This document shows positions 32,123 to 43,735 of a stretch of 64,000 nucleotides of DNA, piece by piece (position 1 is the first letter of the stretch; each line of letters starts with the position of its first letter). The notes below the pieces were generated by a model. It did not search any database. It saw nothing but the letters and a program-made list of their open reading frames with translations, and was not told the DNA's origin. A program made the translations under genes and the position numbers. The stretch spans positions 1,054,001-1,118,000 of the forward strand of contig CASHTG010000021.1 of assembly GCA_949357655.1 (NCBI GenBank), in the 5' to 3' direction. This DNA comes from Parascedosporium putredinis. Lineage: Eukaryota; Ascomycota; Sordariomycetes; Microascales; Microascaceae.

Positions 32123-33394
32123 TCCTGCCGGGCGTCGTTAGTTCCGTTCATGGCGGAGGAGGGAAGGGTACGATTTTTGGGTAATATCGAGCCTGGAGAA
32201 CTTACAGGCGAGAGAAAACGTTTCGACCTCCTCCACGATCAGCTCTTCTCGATCAAGTTCGCGCGCTGCGGACTCGGAAATTTCGCGTATAATGTCTCCG
32301 AAACGCCGTACCTCGGGCAAGCGGTCTGGATCTATTCGCATCGTGGCGGGAGTTACCGAGCACAATTCTTCGACTGGTTGTAGCACAGTTAGTGTCAGCA
32401 AGCCGTGGTGACCTCTTCTTTTATATCCTCCTTTTTTCTCGCGTCCCCCCTCCTCTGCTCTGCTTCAATCTTCGGAATTGATCCCACGCCAAGAGCACTG
32501 GCGTTGGCTGGATGCGGAAAGCTACTTACTGGTAAACATGGCCTCGAACCCTTGCAGGATAGCAGGGTCATCTGGCCGGGGCCTCTTGAGTGCGAGCAGC
32601 ATCGCCGCTATAGGCATGGCAAACTCGTCTCCGAAACAGGCGCTCGCGATGACTATAGCTCTCCGGACGTCGACCTTGGCTGTCGCGGGGACCGTGCCAC
32701 CTGGCGAAGTTGGAGGACGCCATCGGCCCACTTCTTCCACCGCAGCCTGTCTCCTAGCTCCGGGAAGAACTTGAATAGGCCGACGTCTATCATGGCTTGG
32801 ATCGTGGTCTGCGTGCACGTAGCCCTAATGTCTAGGGCACCCTGCGATATATACTCGCCAAAATAGTAGCCGCCCCTGCCGCGTCGCATCCTTCGCATCC
32901 GCGACAAATCTCGTTCGCCGCTCTCGTCATCAAGGTGAAAGTATTCGATGAGGTCCATATCTTTGAGAAAGGTTCCCGGGGTACGCGCTGGTATCAAGTA
33001 CCAGGATGTGGATGTCGGCGAGGGCGCTTGGGGATCGGCTGCCGCTATGCTTATATAGACCATACTGAAGCGCGAACAAGAGAGAACTAGTCCAACTCAT
33101 TAGGCTGCAATTATCCTCGTGGGCCATTTCCCACCATAGATGCTTGTTGAGCAACCCCGCCGCCTCCTTGCGATCCATGTCGAACAAATCCCCGCTCCCG
33201 CGCTGCTTGTTAGGGTGTAGGCAGGCGGGGGCCAGAACCGCATCCAGCGTCGTGCTCCCCGCCGTCGTATCCGAGTGGACTCTGAAGAGATATCTTGGGA
33301 CAACGGTGGTATTACAAAGGCGTGCAGCGACGCTGGGTCGAGAGGCCGGCCCGGGGCCGTGATGCGGCGGGCTCGATGAGAAGGGTTCAATCAT
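32123..33394 (-). CDS. DUF7587-domain protein, function unknown
   Basis: Fungal protein starting MIEPFSSSPPHHG, with the DUF7587 entry motif VPRYLFRVHSDTTAGSTT, then DMDRKEAAGLLNKHLWWE, a SWTSSLLFALQYGLYKH block, a LADIHILVLDTS strand, FLKDMDLIEYFHLDDE, EYISQGALDIRATC and a helical C-terminal part (ASACFGDEFAMPIAAMLLALK). Two introns fit: 32374-32529 (ACTAAC branch site) and 32125-32205, the second splitting the TGA stop between T and GA; without it the protein runs on to 32138 with a less plausible end. Frame breaks near 33000 and 32700 (about GTGGCACGG). DUF7587 proteins are numerous in Pezizomycotina and resemble ADP-ribosyltransferase-like folds in their RVHS start, but that link is my inference. 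No functional neighbour. Confidence 0.62.
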
Positions 33395-34508
33395 TTCGAG
33401 AAAGTGAATGGTGAGGCAAGGGTACAGGTACGGAGAAAATGGCAGCCGAATCCGTGAAGAGGGGGACAGACCCGAAATTTGTAATGAATTAAGGGGATGC
33501 TAATGCGGTGGACTATACGACATGAATAAGAGATGGTTCGTGGCGACGCGATGGAAAAAGAGAATAGACCCGACTATATATTGGCGTGATTCGGATACGT
33601 CTGCCATTTTGAACCGCAGCATCTCGCTCCCCTCCCCAACCCTCAGGCCGTTGGTCCCCTCGGAGGCCCAGGAAACGTTTACGGATGCTCATTCGCTGCA
33701 TCAATCGAGTATTGAGCGGCCTTTGCCCAGTCACAGCCGCGGAATTTTTCCAGTTTCGCCCAACATCCCTGGTCGTGCGTGCCTAGCCAGTCTATGCTGG
33801 CGGGCTCAGCCCCCTTGATGAAAAAGAGGCGATGCCAGGTGATGGTGGGGTTGAGGCGTTGGGCCGACCCGTTTTCCGGCCCGCGGCGCAGGGCCTGGGT
33901 TTCACGTCACGTCACGTCGCGGCGCGGATCCGGAGGGAGAGTAAAGTGGAAAAGGGAAAATGTGTCGGGGCGCGAGAAAGATGCTTCAATTTTTATTTAA
34001 TTGTTGTGAGCCATATTCTGGTTTGGTTGTTATATCTACATGTACAGCAAAGTGTAAGAAGGAAAGAAACAGCGTGTTCAGGAACTAGCACTGGCTGCGG
34101 ATTCAACATCGAAGAGGATTAATTCAAGACCCTTTTGGCTGTGGTGTTGGCGACAGCATAAAAGCGAGCTTCATAATGGTCAAAGGGAAAAAAAAAAAAG
34201 AAAAAAAGATTGAAGATGAAAAAGGGCACGGATTCCGTCAATTGGTTGTAAAAAGTCAATTCTTGTATCCAAACTCGAATCGGAAACGAATCGAAGTGCG
34301 TTAAGTACATGACAAGAATGTCCACCACCAGTTCGTATGTAAGTTGTGCAAATATATATAAGAGGATACATGTAAGAAGATGAAATCCAAAAAACAAAAA
34401 GGGATACCAATCAAGGCGAAGAGAATCGAAATTGGAACAGCCAGCCACCAAATCATCTGTCTCCCGCGTTCATCGCATCACCCATAACTCGTGAACCTCG
34501 TTGTGTGT

Positions 34509-34547
<39 letters not shown>

Positions 34548-34635
34548 CCTTTCCACTCACTCGGGTTTCCTCCCTAGCTAGCCAAGAAGAGCTTTGCCAT
34601 ATTGGAGAAGGAAGTGAAGCCTGTTAGAGCTTCGC
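33395..34635. other. Intergenic region
   Basis: Upstream of the DUF7587 gene and 3' flank of cutinase. Holds A-rich tracts around 34187-34207 and the (TG)15 repeat at 34515-34544. No gene supported. Confidence 0.6.
34515..34544. repeat. (TG)15 microsatellite
   Basis: Fifteen perfect TG units about 90 bp downstream of the cutinase stop codon. Confidence 0.9.
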
Positions 34636-35461
34636 TTAACCGATGCGACCACGGAGCCAGATGGGGGCAGTGGTGGCGGCGTCGGTGGCGTAGAAGAAGT
34701 GAGCGGGGAGGATGAAGAGAGTGCCGTAGCAGACGGCATCGCCAACAGCGCAGTAGACCTTGGTCTTGGTGCTGGAGAAGTTGGGGATGCGGCCGAGGTT
34801 CTGGAGGTTCTTGGTGTAGCCGAAGAGCACGACACCCTTGACCTTGTCCTGGACGGAGGAGCTGAGCTCGCTGACGGCGTTACCGACGACGGCGGTACCC
34901 TGGCTGTATCCACCGGAGACGATGGCAGCGTTGGGGCACTTGGTGGCGGCGAGGTTGAAGAGGCGCTTGGCCTCGTCGATGGAGGCGCGGTCGGTACCGG
35001 CGGGGAGGAAGTTGGGGAGAGGTCGGCGGTGTACGCGTTGCCGACACCCTGGATCCAGATGTTGTTGCGGTAGGCGCTCTCGAGAGCGCTAGCGAGAGCA
35101 GGGCCAGCGGTGGATCCCTGTAGACAAGTCTCCGTGTTAGTGCGAAGCCAAGGTAGAAAGCCGGCAGTGCGGGGAAGAGCAATGCCGCCGTGGGGGAGGG
35201 AGCAGGGAGAGCAAGGAGAGCAGGGGAGCCTTCTCTCTGAAGTTGGGAGAAACGTACCATGTTGCCAACCTCAGTGGAGCCGCGAGCGTAGATCAAGATG
35301 ACCTTGGGGCAGTTGGCGGAGTTGCCATTCTGGAGGTCGTTGCGGGTGGACGAGAGCTGGCGGGCCTCGAGCTCGGAAGCGAGCTCAACGGGGGCGGGGT
35401 CGGCGGCCGGAGCGGCGTAGACAACGGCGGCAGCGAGGGAGAGGATGTTGAGGAACTTCAT
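34636..35461 (-). CDS. Cutinase (secreted serine esterase, CE5)
   Basis: Hydrolyses ester bonds of plant cutin; extracellular. About 228 residues, two exons (35258-35461 and 34636-35117) with a 140-bp intron between NM and GSTAGP. A signal peptide (MKFLNILSLAAAVVYAAPA) and short propeptide precede the mature part. The first disulfide Cys is in NSANCPKVILIYARGSTE, the nucleophile in GGYSQGTAV, the Asp in VYCAVGDAVCYG between two Cys, and the His in ILPAHFFY; all catalytic residues are present. One base is missing in the run at 35014-35017 (TADLSPNFLPAG); with it the gene is intact. Typical for plant-associated ascomycetes. Confidence 0.93.
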
Positions 35462-37881
35462 TTTGACTACTGGAGTGGGATGTCGAAAGGACGGGACAAG
35501 GAAGCTAGGAGCTCGAAAGAGTGGAGGCTGGGGATGAGATTGGGAAGGGATGAGATGATGGTGGCTGAATGTTCTGCTGGAGAGAAGGAAAAGAAATGAG
35601 ATGAGATGAGGGAGGAAGCAGTCATTATATAGATGAAAAAGGTCTGTATCGACGAGGCTTTTCATCTTTGATCATGATGGACTGTGGTTTTCTTCCGAGG
35701 CCCCCATTCTCCTCCCAGCAGTTCACTTCATTGCGAGCAAGCATCCTGGGCTTAGCTTCACCTACTCCACACTCTCTTGCTCCTCCCCCGCCTCCATTAT
35801 TTCTGCCCAGGCCAGTCTAGATGTGGAAACAAGGTCGAAGGAGGGTCCAGTGCCTCGGTACCCACTCTCCAATCCCATGGCGCCTTGCTTAAAAGGAAGA
35901 TATCGCGGGAACTAGCCACGAAATGAGGATCTGGGGCATGCGGGGTGCATGCATGGAGAAAATGGGGTTGAGATGGATGGGGAATGGAGAACCGGGGTCC
36001 CGCCGGAGGGGCGGAGGGAGCGGAGGGGACATTGGAGGGGTTAGTGGGAGAGAATGGCAAGGAAGAGGAAGCAAAAACCAGAGAGGAGGAAACAAGGGAT
36101 TCCAGGATTAGGCCGCAAGTCGGATGAACGACCGAGCTGACCTTGCCCATCCATCCTTCCCGCGACCAAGGAGGAAGAGGGCGGAAAGAGTTGATCCTCA
36201 AGCACAGCAGGCTGTCTGTTTTTTGCCTCGGTAGGTTGAGGGAAGATGGTGTGCTGGATGTAACCCCTCCCCCAAGCCTCCCAAAAGTGCTCAAACAGTC
36301 GTTCACCGTTCATCAGTAGATGGGATGCATGTTTCTACCCTTTACGAAAGACAAGATTGGAAGAGGCAATGTGGGGACTTGGGGGACGGGCATCGGTGTT
36401 TGCCAAATCGGTGCACGTCGGCGCGTAGAAGCGGTTGTCAAGGGATGAACCATCCCATCTTGGTTAAACAGACAGATCTGCCACGAGCCTCCGCTAGACT
36501 ACACGGTAGTGCCAGGCAGGGACCCCAGCTCCCGCGATTCCCATCACTTGGTTTCTCGGTGGCCCCTTATTATCTTCATCCCAAGAACCAAGAAAAGGGA
36601 CCCGCGCACCCGCGTGATTCCCCAGGTTCCCGAGCCAAGTTTCTTAGACCCGGGTTTTCCCCAGATTCCAAGTCGACGCTGGGGGCCGCCACGCCACAGA
36701 CTACCAAGCTATTTTCCAAGAGATTGAAAGAGGAACTAACAGCGAGAAGACCCAACAAAGATCAAATGAAGACAACAAAAAAGGGTAGCGTTCCTGGGGG
36801 TCACATAGGGCTTGGCATCGGAACAATAAAAAAAAAACAGGAACGCAATGGACGGAATGGGCTAGGGTCGCGAAAAAGAGCCTCCAGTGTCCCGAATGCA
36901 TGCACCAAGCACCGCGATGCATCGAGCCAAAAGTTGGGGTAGATGCGGGGAGATGCTCTCGAGACTCTGAAACCCCGCGGGGAAATCTCGCAAGGACGTC
37001 CATTTCGGGAATAGCATCACTTGGCGGCTGCGCGAGGGGCCGCCAGAAGGAAGAAGAAAGATGGCGATCTACGGCGGAGGAAATAATTGCGCTTTGAGAA
37101 AACATGGCCCAATTGCCGCTGCCAAGCGTGGACCGGGGGAAGGGTGAGGGGCAGGAGATGAAGGAGATTTCTTGTTCGTTGCTTTGTGATTTCGTGTGGC
37201 CCTCAATTTTCTCCTGCGCGCGTCCTGGCCCAGGCACGCCTGCACGCTGCACGAGGTGGGCACGTTGCGTGGGCGTGGGCTAGGCCTCCCCCTCCCCTCG
37301 CACCCTTGAAGACAACATCGTTGACCGATTGATGTGTGGACTAAGCCCGTAGCTGTGGCCGGGGTGGGTGAGCGCGTTGCTTGGCTTCTTGGCGGTGCTC
37401 GAAATCTTCAATCCACCGAGCCCCATGACTTGAAGGACCAACCCTGGAACGTTGATTCTTGCGAGATGCTTCCCACTCCCACATCTTAGATGCATGTAGA
37501 ATGGAGCATCATTCGTAATCTTGGAGGAAAGATGCCGAGGCATATCGTCGACGATCGGTGCCTAACCTGTCTGACGATGAACATCCTCTCATCCGAAAGG
37601 GCGGAGGAGGAAGAGGTGAAGGAGGAGGAGGTTCGAAAAGATCTCGATGGCATCTTCTTTTTCACAATCAGGCATTACATTCCAATTGGGGCCTTGACCC
37701 TCCTTTCACTCTCTTCGGCCTTGGCCGCGGCCATTCCTTGTTACAGAATGGAATTTTCATTATTCACGACGAGGCATCTTGGTGGAGACGAGCTGCTTTG
37801 CTTAAACGACATGAAATTTTCTCTCTCTCTCTCTCTCTCTCCCTCCTCGAACTCCTCTCTACGGCGATCCTATTGGCGCGA
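35462..37881. other. Intergenic region
   Basis: Cutinase promoter side and 3' flank of the Tri3-like gene. Contains the (CT)10 repeat at 37821-37840. Open frames (for example 36325-36942 on +) show no domain. Confidence 0.55.
37821..37840. repeat. (CT)10 microsatellite
   Basis: Ten CT units just beyond the stop codon of the Tri3-like acyltransferase. Confidence 0.85.
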
Positions 37882-39421
37882 CTAGATTCCCAACCCCCGA
37901 TAGACAATGTCCTTGCACCTTTCCAAGAAATCTTGCACCTTGGCTTCGTCGTGGAACGCGTCGTTGTAAGCCGCGCTCAGCGTCAAGCGATCTCTATACG
38001 TGCCCAAGAACACGCCGAGCCCGGTCCCCAGCTCCTCGCCCGTCACCCAAGGGTCGTGCATCTCGAACGGGCCCTTGGACGGCACGATGATGGGATCGAT
38101 CCTGCCCATACTCGAGATGGAAACCGACGGCGCCTTGTTCGGAGCGGGCACCGGCGGCGCTTCGTCCGAGGGCGGCGGCAGGGGCGGAACGGCCCCAGCC
38201 CAGATGAGGGGGCGATGTGGGCGTGCTCCGCGTCCGTCTTGACGCCAAAGTAAAAGTCCTTCATCTTGCTCACGATCCTCCCGTACTCCTCCACTTGCTC
38301 ATCCGCTGACGATCCAGCGCTGTCCGCCCTCGGCACCGTAAGGTCGACCATGAGACTGCCCCCAGACACCGAGTGATAAACGCTAGCAGGGTGTAGATCC
38401 GTGCTATACGGGTACACGCAGCTCGGCCGCTCGTTGCGCAGGATATAGTTGACGTACCGCACCCGCCGCGCCTCCGCCGCGGGATCCTGAATATCTCGCA
38501 TCGCCATGGGTATAGCGGCGTGGAAGATGTGCGTGACAGTCGCCCCCAGCTCCCGGCCCTTGGCCAGGATCCTCGCCGTCTCCTGCACCGGGAGGGTGAT
38601 GGCGACGCGCTGATGTTTTCCCGGCACCACCTCGGTGCTGCTCAGGGGCACGGTGAGGAGCTCGACCCCGAGAGCCGCGCTCCTCTTCTCTTCCGCCAGG
38701 GCCTGCAGACGCGCCGTCTGTGCCGTGGTCGGGGTCGGCGGCACGCCCGCGGCGATGCGGTACGGGGGCTGAGGTTCGGGGCCTCGGCGCCGCCAAAGAC
38801 GGGGAGCTGGAACGACTTGCCCTGGGAGTAGGCCCTCGCGGCGTGTTTGACGAGGTTGTTCAGCAGCATGAGGGTGCCGATGCCGTCCATGATGTCGTGG
38901 GGCGACCGGATGACGAGGTCCCGCCGGATACGTTTGCGCGCGGACCCCGGCGACGGGGCGACGGCGGGCGGCGACACAACGAAGAGTGTGGGGTAGACCG
39001 GGGCGGGAGGGTCCGAGTTTGCCCACTCGGCACCCGTTTGCCCGGTGGAGATCTTGACGAGCGTTTGGTCCAGCCACGCTCTCTGGTCGATGGCGTCGAT
39101 GAGTGTGTGGTAGGTTTTGGTGAAGCCGCCGCCTAGTCTGCTGTCCCGCACCACACGGGCGCCAATGGTGGGATGGTCGAAGCGGAGGGCGAGCCACGCG
39201 TGCTGCAGGGCAATGTCGACGGCGGACTCCATGTCGGAGCACCAGTCGACCGGGGCGTCCACGGTGATGGAGATGTGGCCGGTCATGGCGAAGAACATGC
39301 GGCCCGTCCCGCGCCACTGCTCGGCCAAGGCGGCGTAGAAGAGCTCGACTTCGTCTACGCTCCTAGTCCACACCATGGGCTCCGTCTCGCACCACTCATA
39401 CTGGTCATTGGAAAAAGCCAT
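37882..39421 (-). CDS. Tri3-like acyltransferase (trichothecene 15-O-acetyltransferase family / BAHD-condensation fold)
   Basis: Predicted cytosolic CoA-dependent acyltransferase of about 513 residues, intronless. The active-site HxxxD motif is present as SPHDIMDGIG near residue 170. Other features: FFAMTGHISITVDAPVDW near the N-terminus, ALQHAWLALRFDHP, VTHIFHAAIPMAM and, towards the end, SVSISSMGRIDP and LSAAYNDAFHDEAKVQDFL. This matches the family named after Tri3, but most members outside trichothecene clusters act on unknown secondary metabolites or alcohols. No other mycotoxin gene is in the window, so a toxin role is not supported. Single missing bases are inferred in the runs at 38764-38768 and 38208-38212; the corrected length is a multiple of three. 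Confidence 0.75.
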
Positions 39422-41499
39422 GAGGGTGAGAGGGGCGTTGTGTCAAAAGTTGAGTTTGCAGAGTACAGTCTTGGGGAAGGATAAGGAAGACTAAGCATGT
39501 AAGAGTGTCCGTTGTTTAAAAGTAGAGAGGAAGAGGACGGGGAGATGGGTTTGCGGTGCTATTCTCTATCTCCTCTTGATCCGTTCTCGTGCCCCCTTTT
39601 ATACACCGTCTCCCCCTGGACCATCCATGGATCATATGAAAGAGCTTTTGCCCGTAGCGGGGTAACCCGGGGTTCAAGTCTTGGAAAACGAGGTTGACGG
39701 GACCGACGGGCGTGAATCCGGGGATGTATCTGCACCAGAACGAGGGTTGAGAGTGCATTACACGGAATAAATTCTGTACTAACACAGCATAGGCGCTACA
39801 TAAGGCTGCACAGCATTATAGTGCAAATATCCACAAAGTTGTGTTTATCGCACAAAGATGTACATGGTTTTTGTGCAATGTACATTTTGCACTACTGTAT
39901 AACTCAAGCACAAGATTTGTACTTGTGACTCCACTTCACATCCGGTGCCCCACCCCAACCGGATCGACCCCTAATCTACCGCGGATTAGCCACGTCGGCA
40001 CGTCGCGCCGTCCTCTCCTCTTGCAATCCTTGGTGGCCGCACCCATGGTGGTCAAAAGACACATGGGGAGAGGGAAGAGGGGAGGAAAGGGAAACCAAGT
40101 AGCTGCAGGTTTTCTTACTTCCTCAGTGGCAAATGGTTGGATTGCAAAAAGTTCAATATATTCCATATCCTGAATATCCCCTCCCCCTTCGCTGGGCCGC
40201 CCGTCTAACACCTGCCGTGGTCTGGATGAACTCCTCGTTTTGATATCTACGGGCTCGCCGGGAGGACCTCCAGCACAGGACTGGCAAACACCGGTGCGGG
40301 GCAGGGGTTCAGAAAGGGGTTTTCGATTCTCAGCATCTTTCCACAACGAAACAGACCAAGTCCAGGACCTCCTACATGGCCCGCCGCAACCTCTTCTCCC
40401 GTTGAGTACGGCCTTGATTTCGAGCAGGTCCTTGTGCTCGCCCGTTGTGCATGTGTGACCCGTTGCGTTTCCCGCGCTAGGTCAGCATCGGATGGCATGG
40501 TAAACACTAAAAGCTACCAGTGCCCCGTGCGCCCTTGTCTCTTGTGAAGCCCGGGAGAGCCGATGCCGTGAAAACACCGTGGGATCCCCACACCCTTGTC
40601 GACCCTGCTTGTGTCCGGCATGCCACACCCCATCCATCGTGTCGGGGAACTTGTCCCGGCCATCCCCAGCTCTGAATAGTAGACCTATGAGATTCATCAT
40701 TTTCCTCACACGGCACATTTATCCAATGGCCACGAGGATGTGCCCCTTTTCTCTTGGCTTTTGTGCTGAGTTCCTAGCCGAGATGTCCCGGGCCTTCGAA
40801 CCTTCTAACCTCGGGTGGCCGACCCTTGGCTATGCAGTAGCAGGATGCTTCATTCAAGCAGTGACATGGTCACGCGCTGCTTGTTTCAATCCAATCGAAC
40901 AGCTAGAGGTGTAAGGTTCGGGTCATCATCGCATCTTAGACGGAGAGGAGGGTAGACACGTAGCAACGGGTGACTTTATCGGGAAGGAAGACAGCCATGG
41001 ATAGCAGCAATTTCGATCCTCCTGCCGCCTCACATCTACCTGTGCAAGCGGCCATCTTAATGAAATTACTGAGCTACTGCGTGGTTCTACAGATGGGGAC
41101 AGGAAAAGCCAGTATGCAACAGCAAAAAGATGTAACCTTGAATGTTAGTCGTGGCCTGCTCTATTTTGTGCTCCGTATCAACGTGCAAGCTCGTGGGCCG
41201 GACGTCAGGCCGTTGAGCGAACTAGGACTCGGAAATGCACCGCCCGCCCGCAATCCTACGTTGTTCGCATGTCAGCCAACAAAATTCCCACACATATCTC
41301 CGAGCCTCCGCCATCCTTCCTGCACCTGATGCCTAAATGCCTCCCCGCATTTGAGCCGTTAACTATCGGGTTCAAGAGAGGCGGAGACATAGTTACTAAC
41401 CCAAAGGCAGAAAAAAGTGACGGGCGCGGGACAAACGGGAGAAAAAGAAAAAGAAAAAGGGAACATCTTGTGTCTACCACATATTAAACTCTTCCGGCC
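39422..41499. promoter_or_regulatory. Divergent region between Tri3-like gene and GH13 gene
   Basis: About 2.1 kb serving as the upstream region of both genes. It is AT-rich around 39780-39910, where nested palindromes cluster (separate entry). No gene supported in the rest. Confidence 0.45.
39819..39894. repeat. Nested inverted repeats / palindrome cluster
   Basis: A 9-bp inverted repeat TAGTGCAAA (39819-39827 and 39886-39894) encloses a second one, GCACAAA (39850-39856 and 39870-39876), plus an ATGTACAT palindrome (39858-39865) and an AATGTACATT palindrome (39877-39886). The region could form a hairpin, be a regulatory site array, or be the remnant of a small inverted-repeat element. Confidence 0.55.
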
Positions 41500-42083
41500 A
41501 TGTGTGCCGAACCCGACAACGCGGATTGGTGGCGCGGCGCCGTCATCTACCAAATCTACCCGCGCTCGTTCCAAGACTCGGACGGCGACGGCATCGGCGA
41601 CCTCGGCGGCATCCTCCGCCGGCTCCCGTACATTGCCCATCTCGGCGCCAACGCCATCTGGATCTCCCCTTCTTCAAGTCCCCCATGCGCGACTACGGCT
41701 ACGACGTCTCCGACTACCGCGCCGTGGACCCCATCTTCGGTACCCTCGAGGACTTCGACGCCGTCATCGCCGAAGCCCACCGCCTACACCTCAAAATCAT
41801 CGTCGACCTCGTCATCTCCCACACCTCCGAGGAGCACGCCTGGTTCCGGGAAAGCCGGTCCTCGCGCGACAACCCCCGCGCCGACTGGTACGTCTGGGCC
41901 GACCCCCGACCCGACGGCACGCCCCCAACAACTGGCTATCCATGTTCGGCGGCCCCGCCTGGCAGTGGGACGCCCGCCGCGAGCAGTACTACCTGCACAA
42001 TTTCTTGGCCGAGCAGCCCGACCTCAACTTCCACTGCGGCCCCGTCCAGGACGTCCTGCTCGACACCACCCGCTTCTGGCTGG

Positions 42084-42116
<33 letters not shown>

Positions 42117-43141
42117 TCAACCTCTACTTCCACAGCCCCGGCCTCGAGAACAACCCGGCCCTCGCCCCCGCGGACCGCGACTTCTCCGCCGCGCCCTCCG
42201 TCAACCCCTACAACTACCAAGACCACGTCTTCGACAAGAACCGGCCCGAGAACCTCGCCTTCCTCCGCCGTTTCCGGAGCCTGCTCGACGAGTACCCCGG
42301 CGCCGCCGCCGTCGGCGAGGTCAGCGACGCCCAGCGCACCCTGCAGCTCGTCGACGCCTACACCGCCGGCCGCGAACGGATCCACATGTGCTACCTCTTT
42401 GACTTTTTGTCCCCGACAGGGTCGGCGCCGCGCGCGTCCGCGAAATCGTCGAGCGGTTCGAGGGCGCCGTCCCGGATGGCTGGTGCTGCTGGGCGCTCTC
42501 CAACCACGACACCACGCGCGCGGCCTCGCGGTGGGCGGCGCTCGCGGAGGCGGACCCCGTCGCGCACCTCAAGGTCGTCGCCGCGCTGCTCATGTCGGTG
42601 CGGGGCTCTTTGTGCATTTACCAGGGCGAGGAACTGGGCTTGACCGAGGCGGACCTCGCGTTCGAGGACCTCCGGGACCCGTACGGCATCCGATTCTGGC
42701 CCGAGTTCAAGGGCCGAGACGGCTGTCGCACGCCCATGGTGTGGGAAGCCGAGGCACCTCACGGCGGATTCTCCGATGCGAACCCCTGGTTGCCCGTGCC
42801 GGTAGAGCACCGCAAGCTTGCCGTCGACGTTCAGCAAGGGCACGCTGGATCCATGCTGGAGCACTATCGCCGGATGCTCCGTTTTAGGGCCTCGCAGCAA
42901 GCGCTCCGCGAGGACGATTCGCTTTTAGAGGCGGGGAGACGTGGTACTCTTCGTCAGGAGCCACGCCGGCGAGTCTATCATGTGCGCGTTTAACCTTGGC
43001 GCAAGCGTGGAAACTTTTAGTCTCCGAGGAGAGGAGGTCGAGGAGATAGAGCTAGAAGGGTTGACCGGGACGAAAGAGAACAGTGGCAATGTCCAACTGG
43101 GTGCTTATCAGGCATGGTTTGGGAAAGTGATCAAGAAGTGA
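41500..43141 (+). CDS. Bacterial-type alpha-glucosidase (GH13, subfamily 23-like)
   Basis: Exo-acting alpha-glucosidase releasing glucose from maltose or similar oligosaccharides; no signal peptide, so probably cytosolic. About 548 residues, intronless. GH13 regions seen: WWRGAVIYQIYPRSFQDSDG at the start, KIIVDLVISHTSEEH, the nucleophile in GVDGFRLDTVN, the acid/base in AAVGEVSD, and SNHDTTRAA with the transition-state Asp, then GEELGLTEADL. The order SRDNPRADWYVWADP, NNWLSMFGGPAWQWD and YYLHNFLAEQPDLNFH is characteristic of proteobacterial alpha-glucosidases rather than of fungal maltases (GH13_40) or GH31. Frame corrections: one base at 41666-41669, 41922-41926 and about 42420, and two bases (or one extra) at 42933-42936. 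GC-rich third positions are like its neighbours. Confidence 0.87.
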
Positions 43142-43735
43142 GGCTGGCGTGAATTCGGGATGAGCAAGAAAGGCCAAAAAGGGACTGAGGGTAACCCGGA
43201 ATATGGCTAGACCTGATGATACCATTTCACAATCGGGCGTTTGTCTTTCTTTCGAGGGACGTTCCGTGATGGGTCCTCGCCACAAGGGTTGTTCACTTTG
43301 GTCCCAGGGCGATTCCCAATCCCTACCTTTCCACTAGAATAAATCCGTCCGTGGATTGAATACTCCAGCTCGAAGTCTCACTTAGGGCCAACGGTCAAAG
43401 CTGGTCGGTCATGCCCACGCATGCTAATTTTGTGTTGATTATGAAAAAGCCAAAATCAGCCTTTCTATTATTAACCGTAATATTCCATCAAATGTTCGTT
43501 ATCATCAAAATTTCCCAATGGTATCCTACTAATCCTAAAAACAAAAAACAGTGTAGTCGGTAGCTACGCTGATAAAACGCCGAGTCAAGTGGGCAGGAAA
43601 TCGCCCAATGCATTTGTGTACAAGGGGATGGCGGAAAGGGTCGATACCTTTCCTTGTCGCCAGTCGCGCGGAGTCGCAAGTGTACATGGATGTAATCACT
43701 GAATGGTTGAATGCATGCCCGCTGCTTTTATCTTT
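43142..43735. other. Intergenic region between converging genes
   Basis: 3' flanks of the GH13 gene (+) and the SAT4-like gene (-). AT-rich around 43430-43560; no gene seen. Confidence 0.6.

Noticed and set aside
39650..39720. tRNA-like GGTTCAAGTC box upstream of the Tri3-like gene
   Set aside because: T-stem is mostly wobble or mismatched and no acceptor stem pairs.
37882..43141. A mycotoxin or sugar-linked biosynthetic cluster around the Tri3-like gene
   Set aside because: No core synthase, P450 or cluster regulator is adjacent; the neighbours are a cutinase and an alpha-glucosidase.
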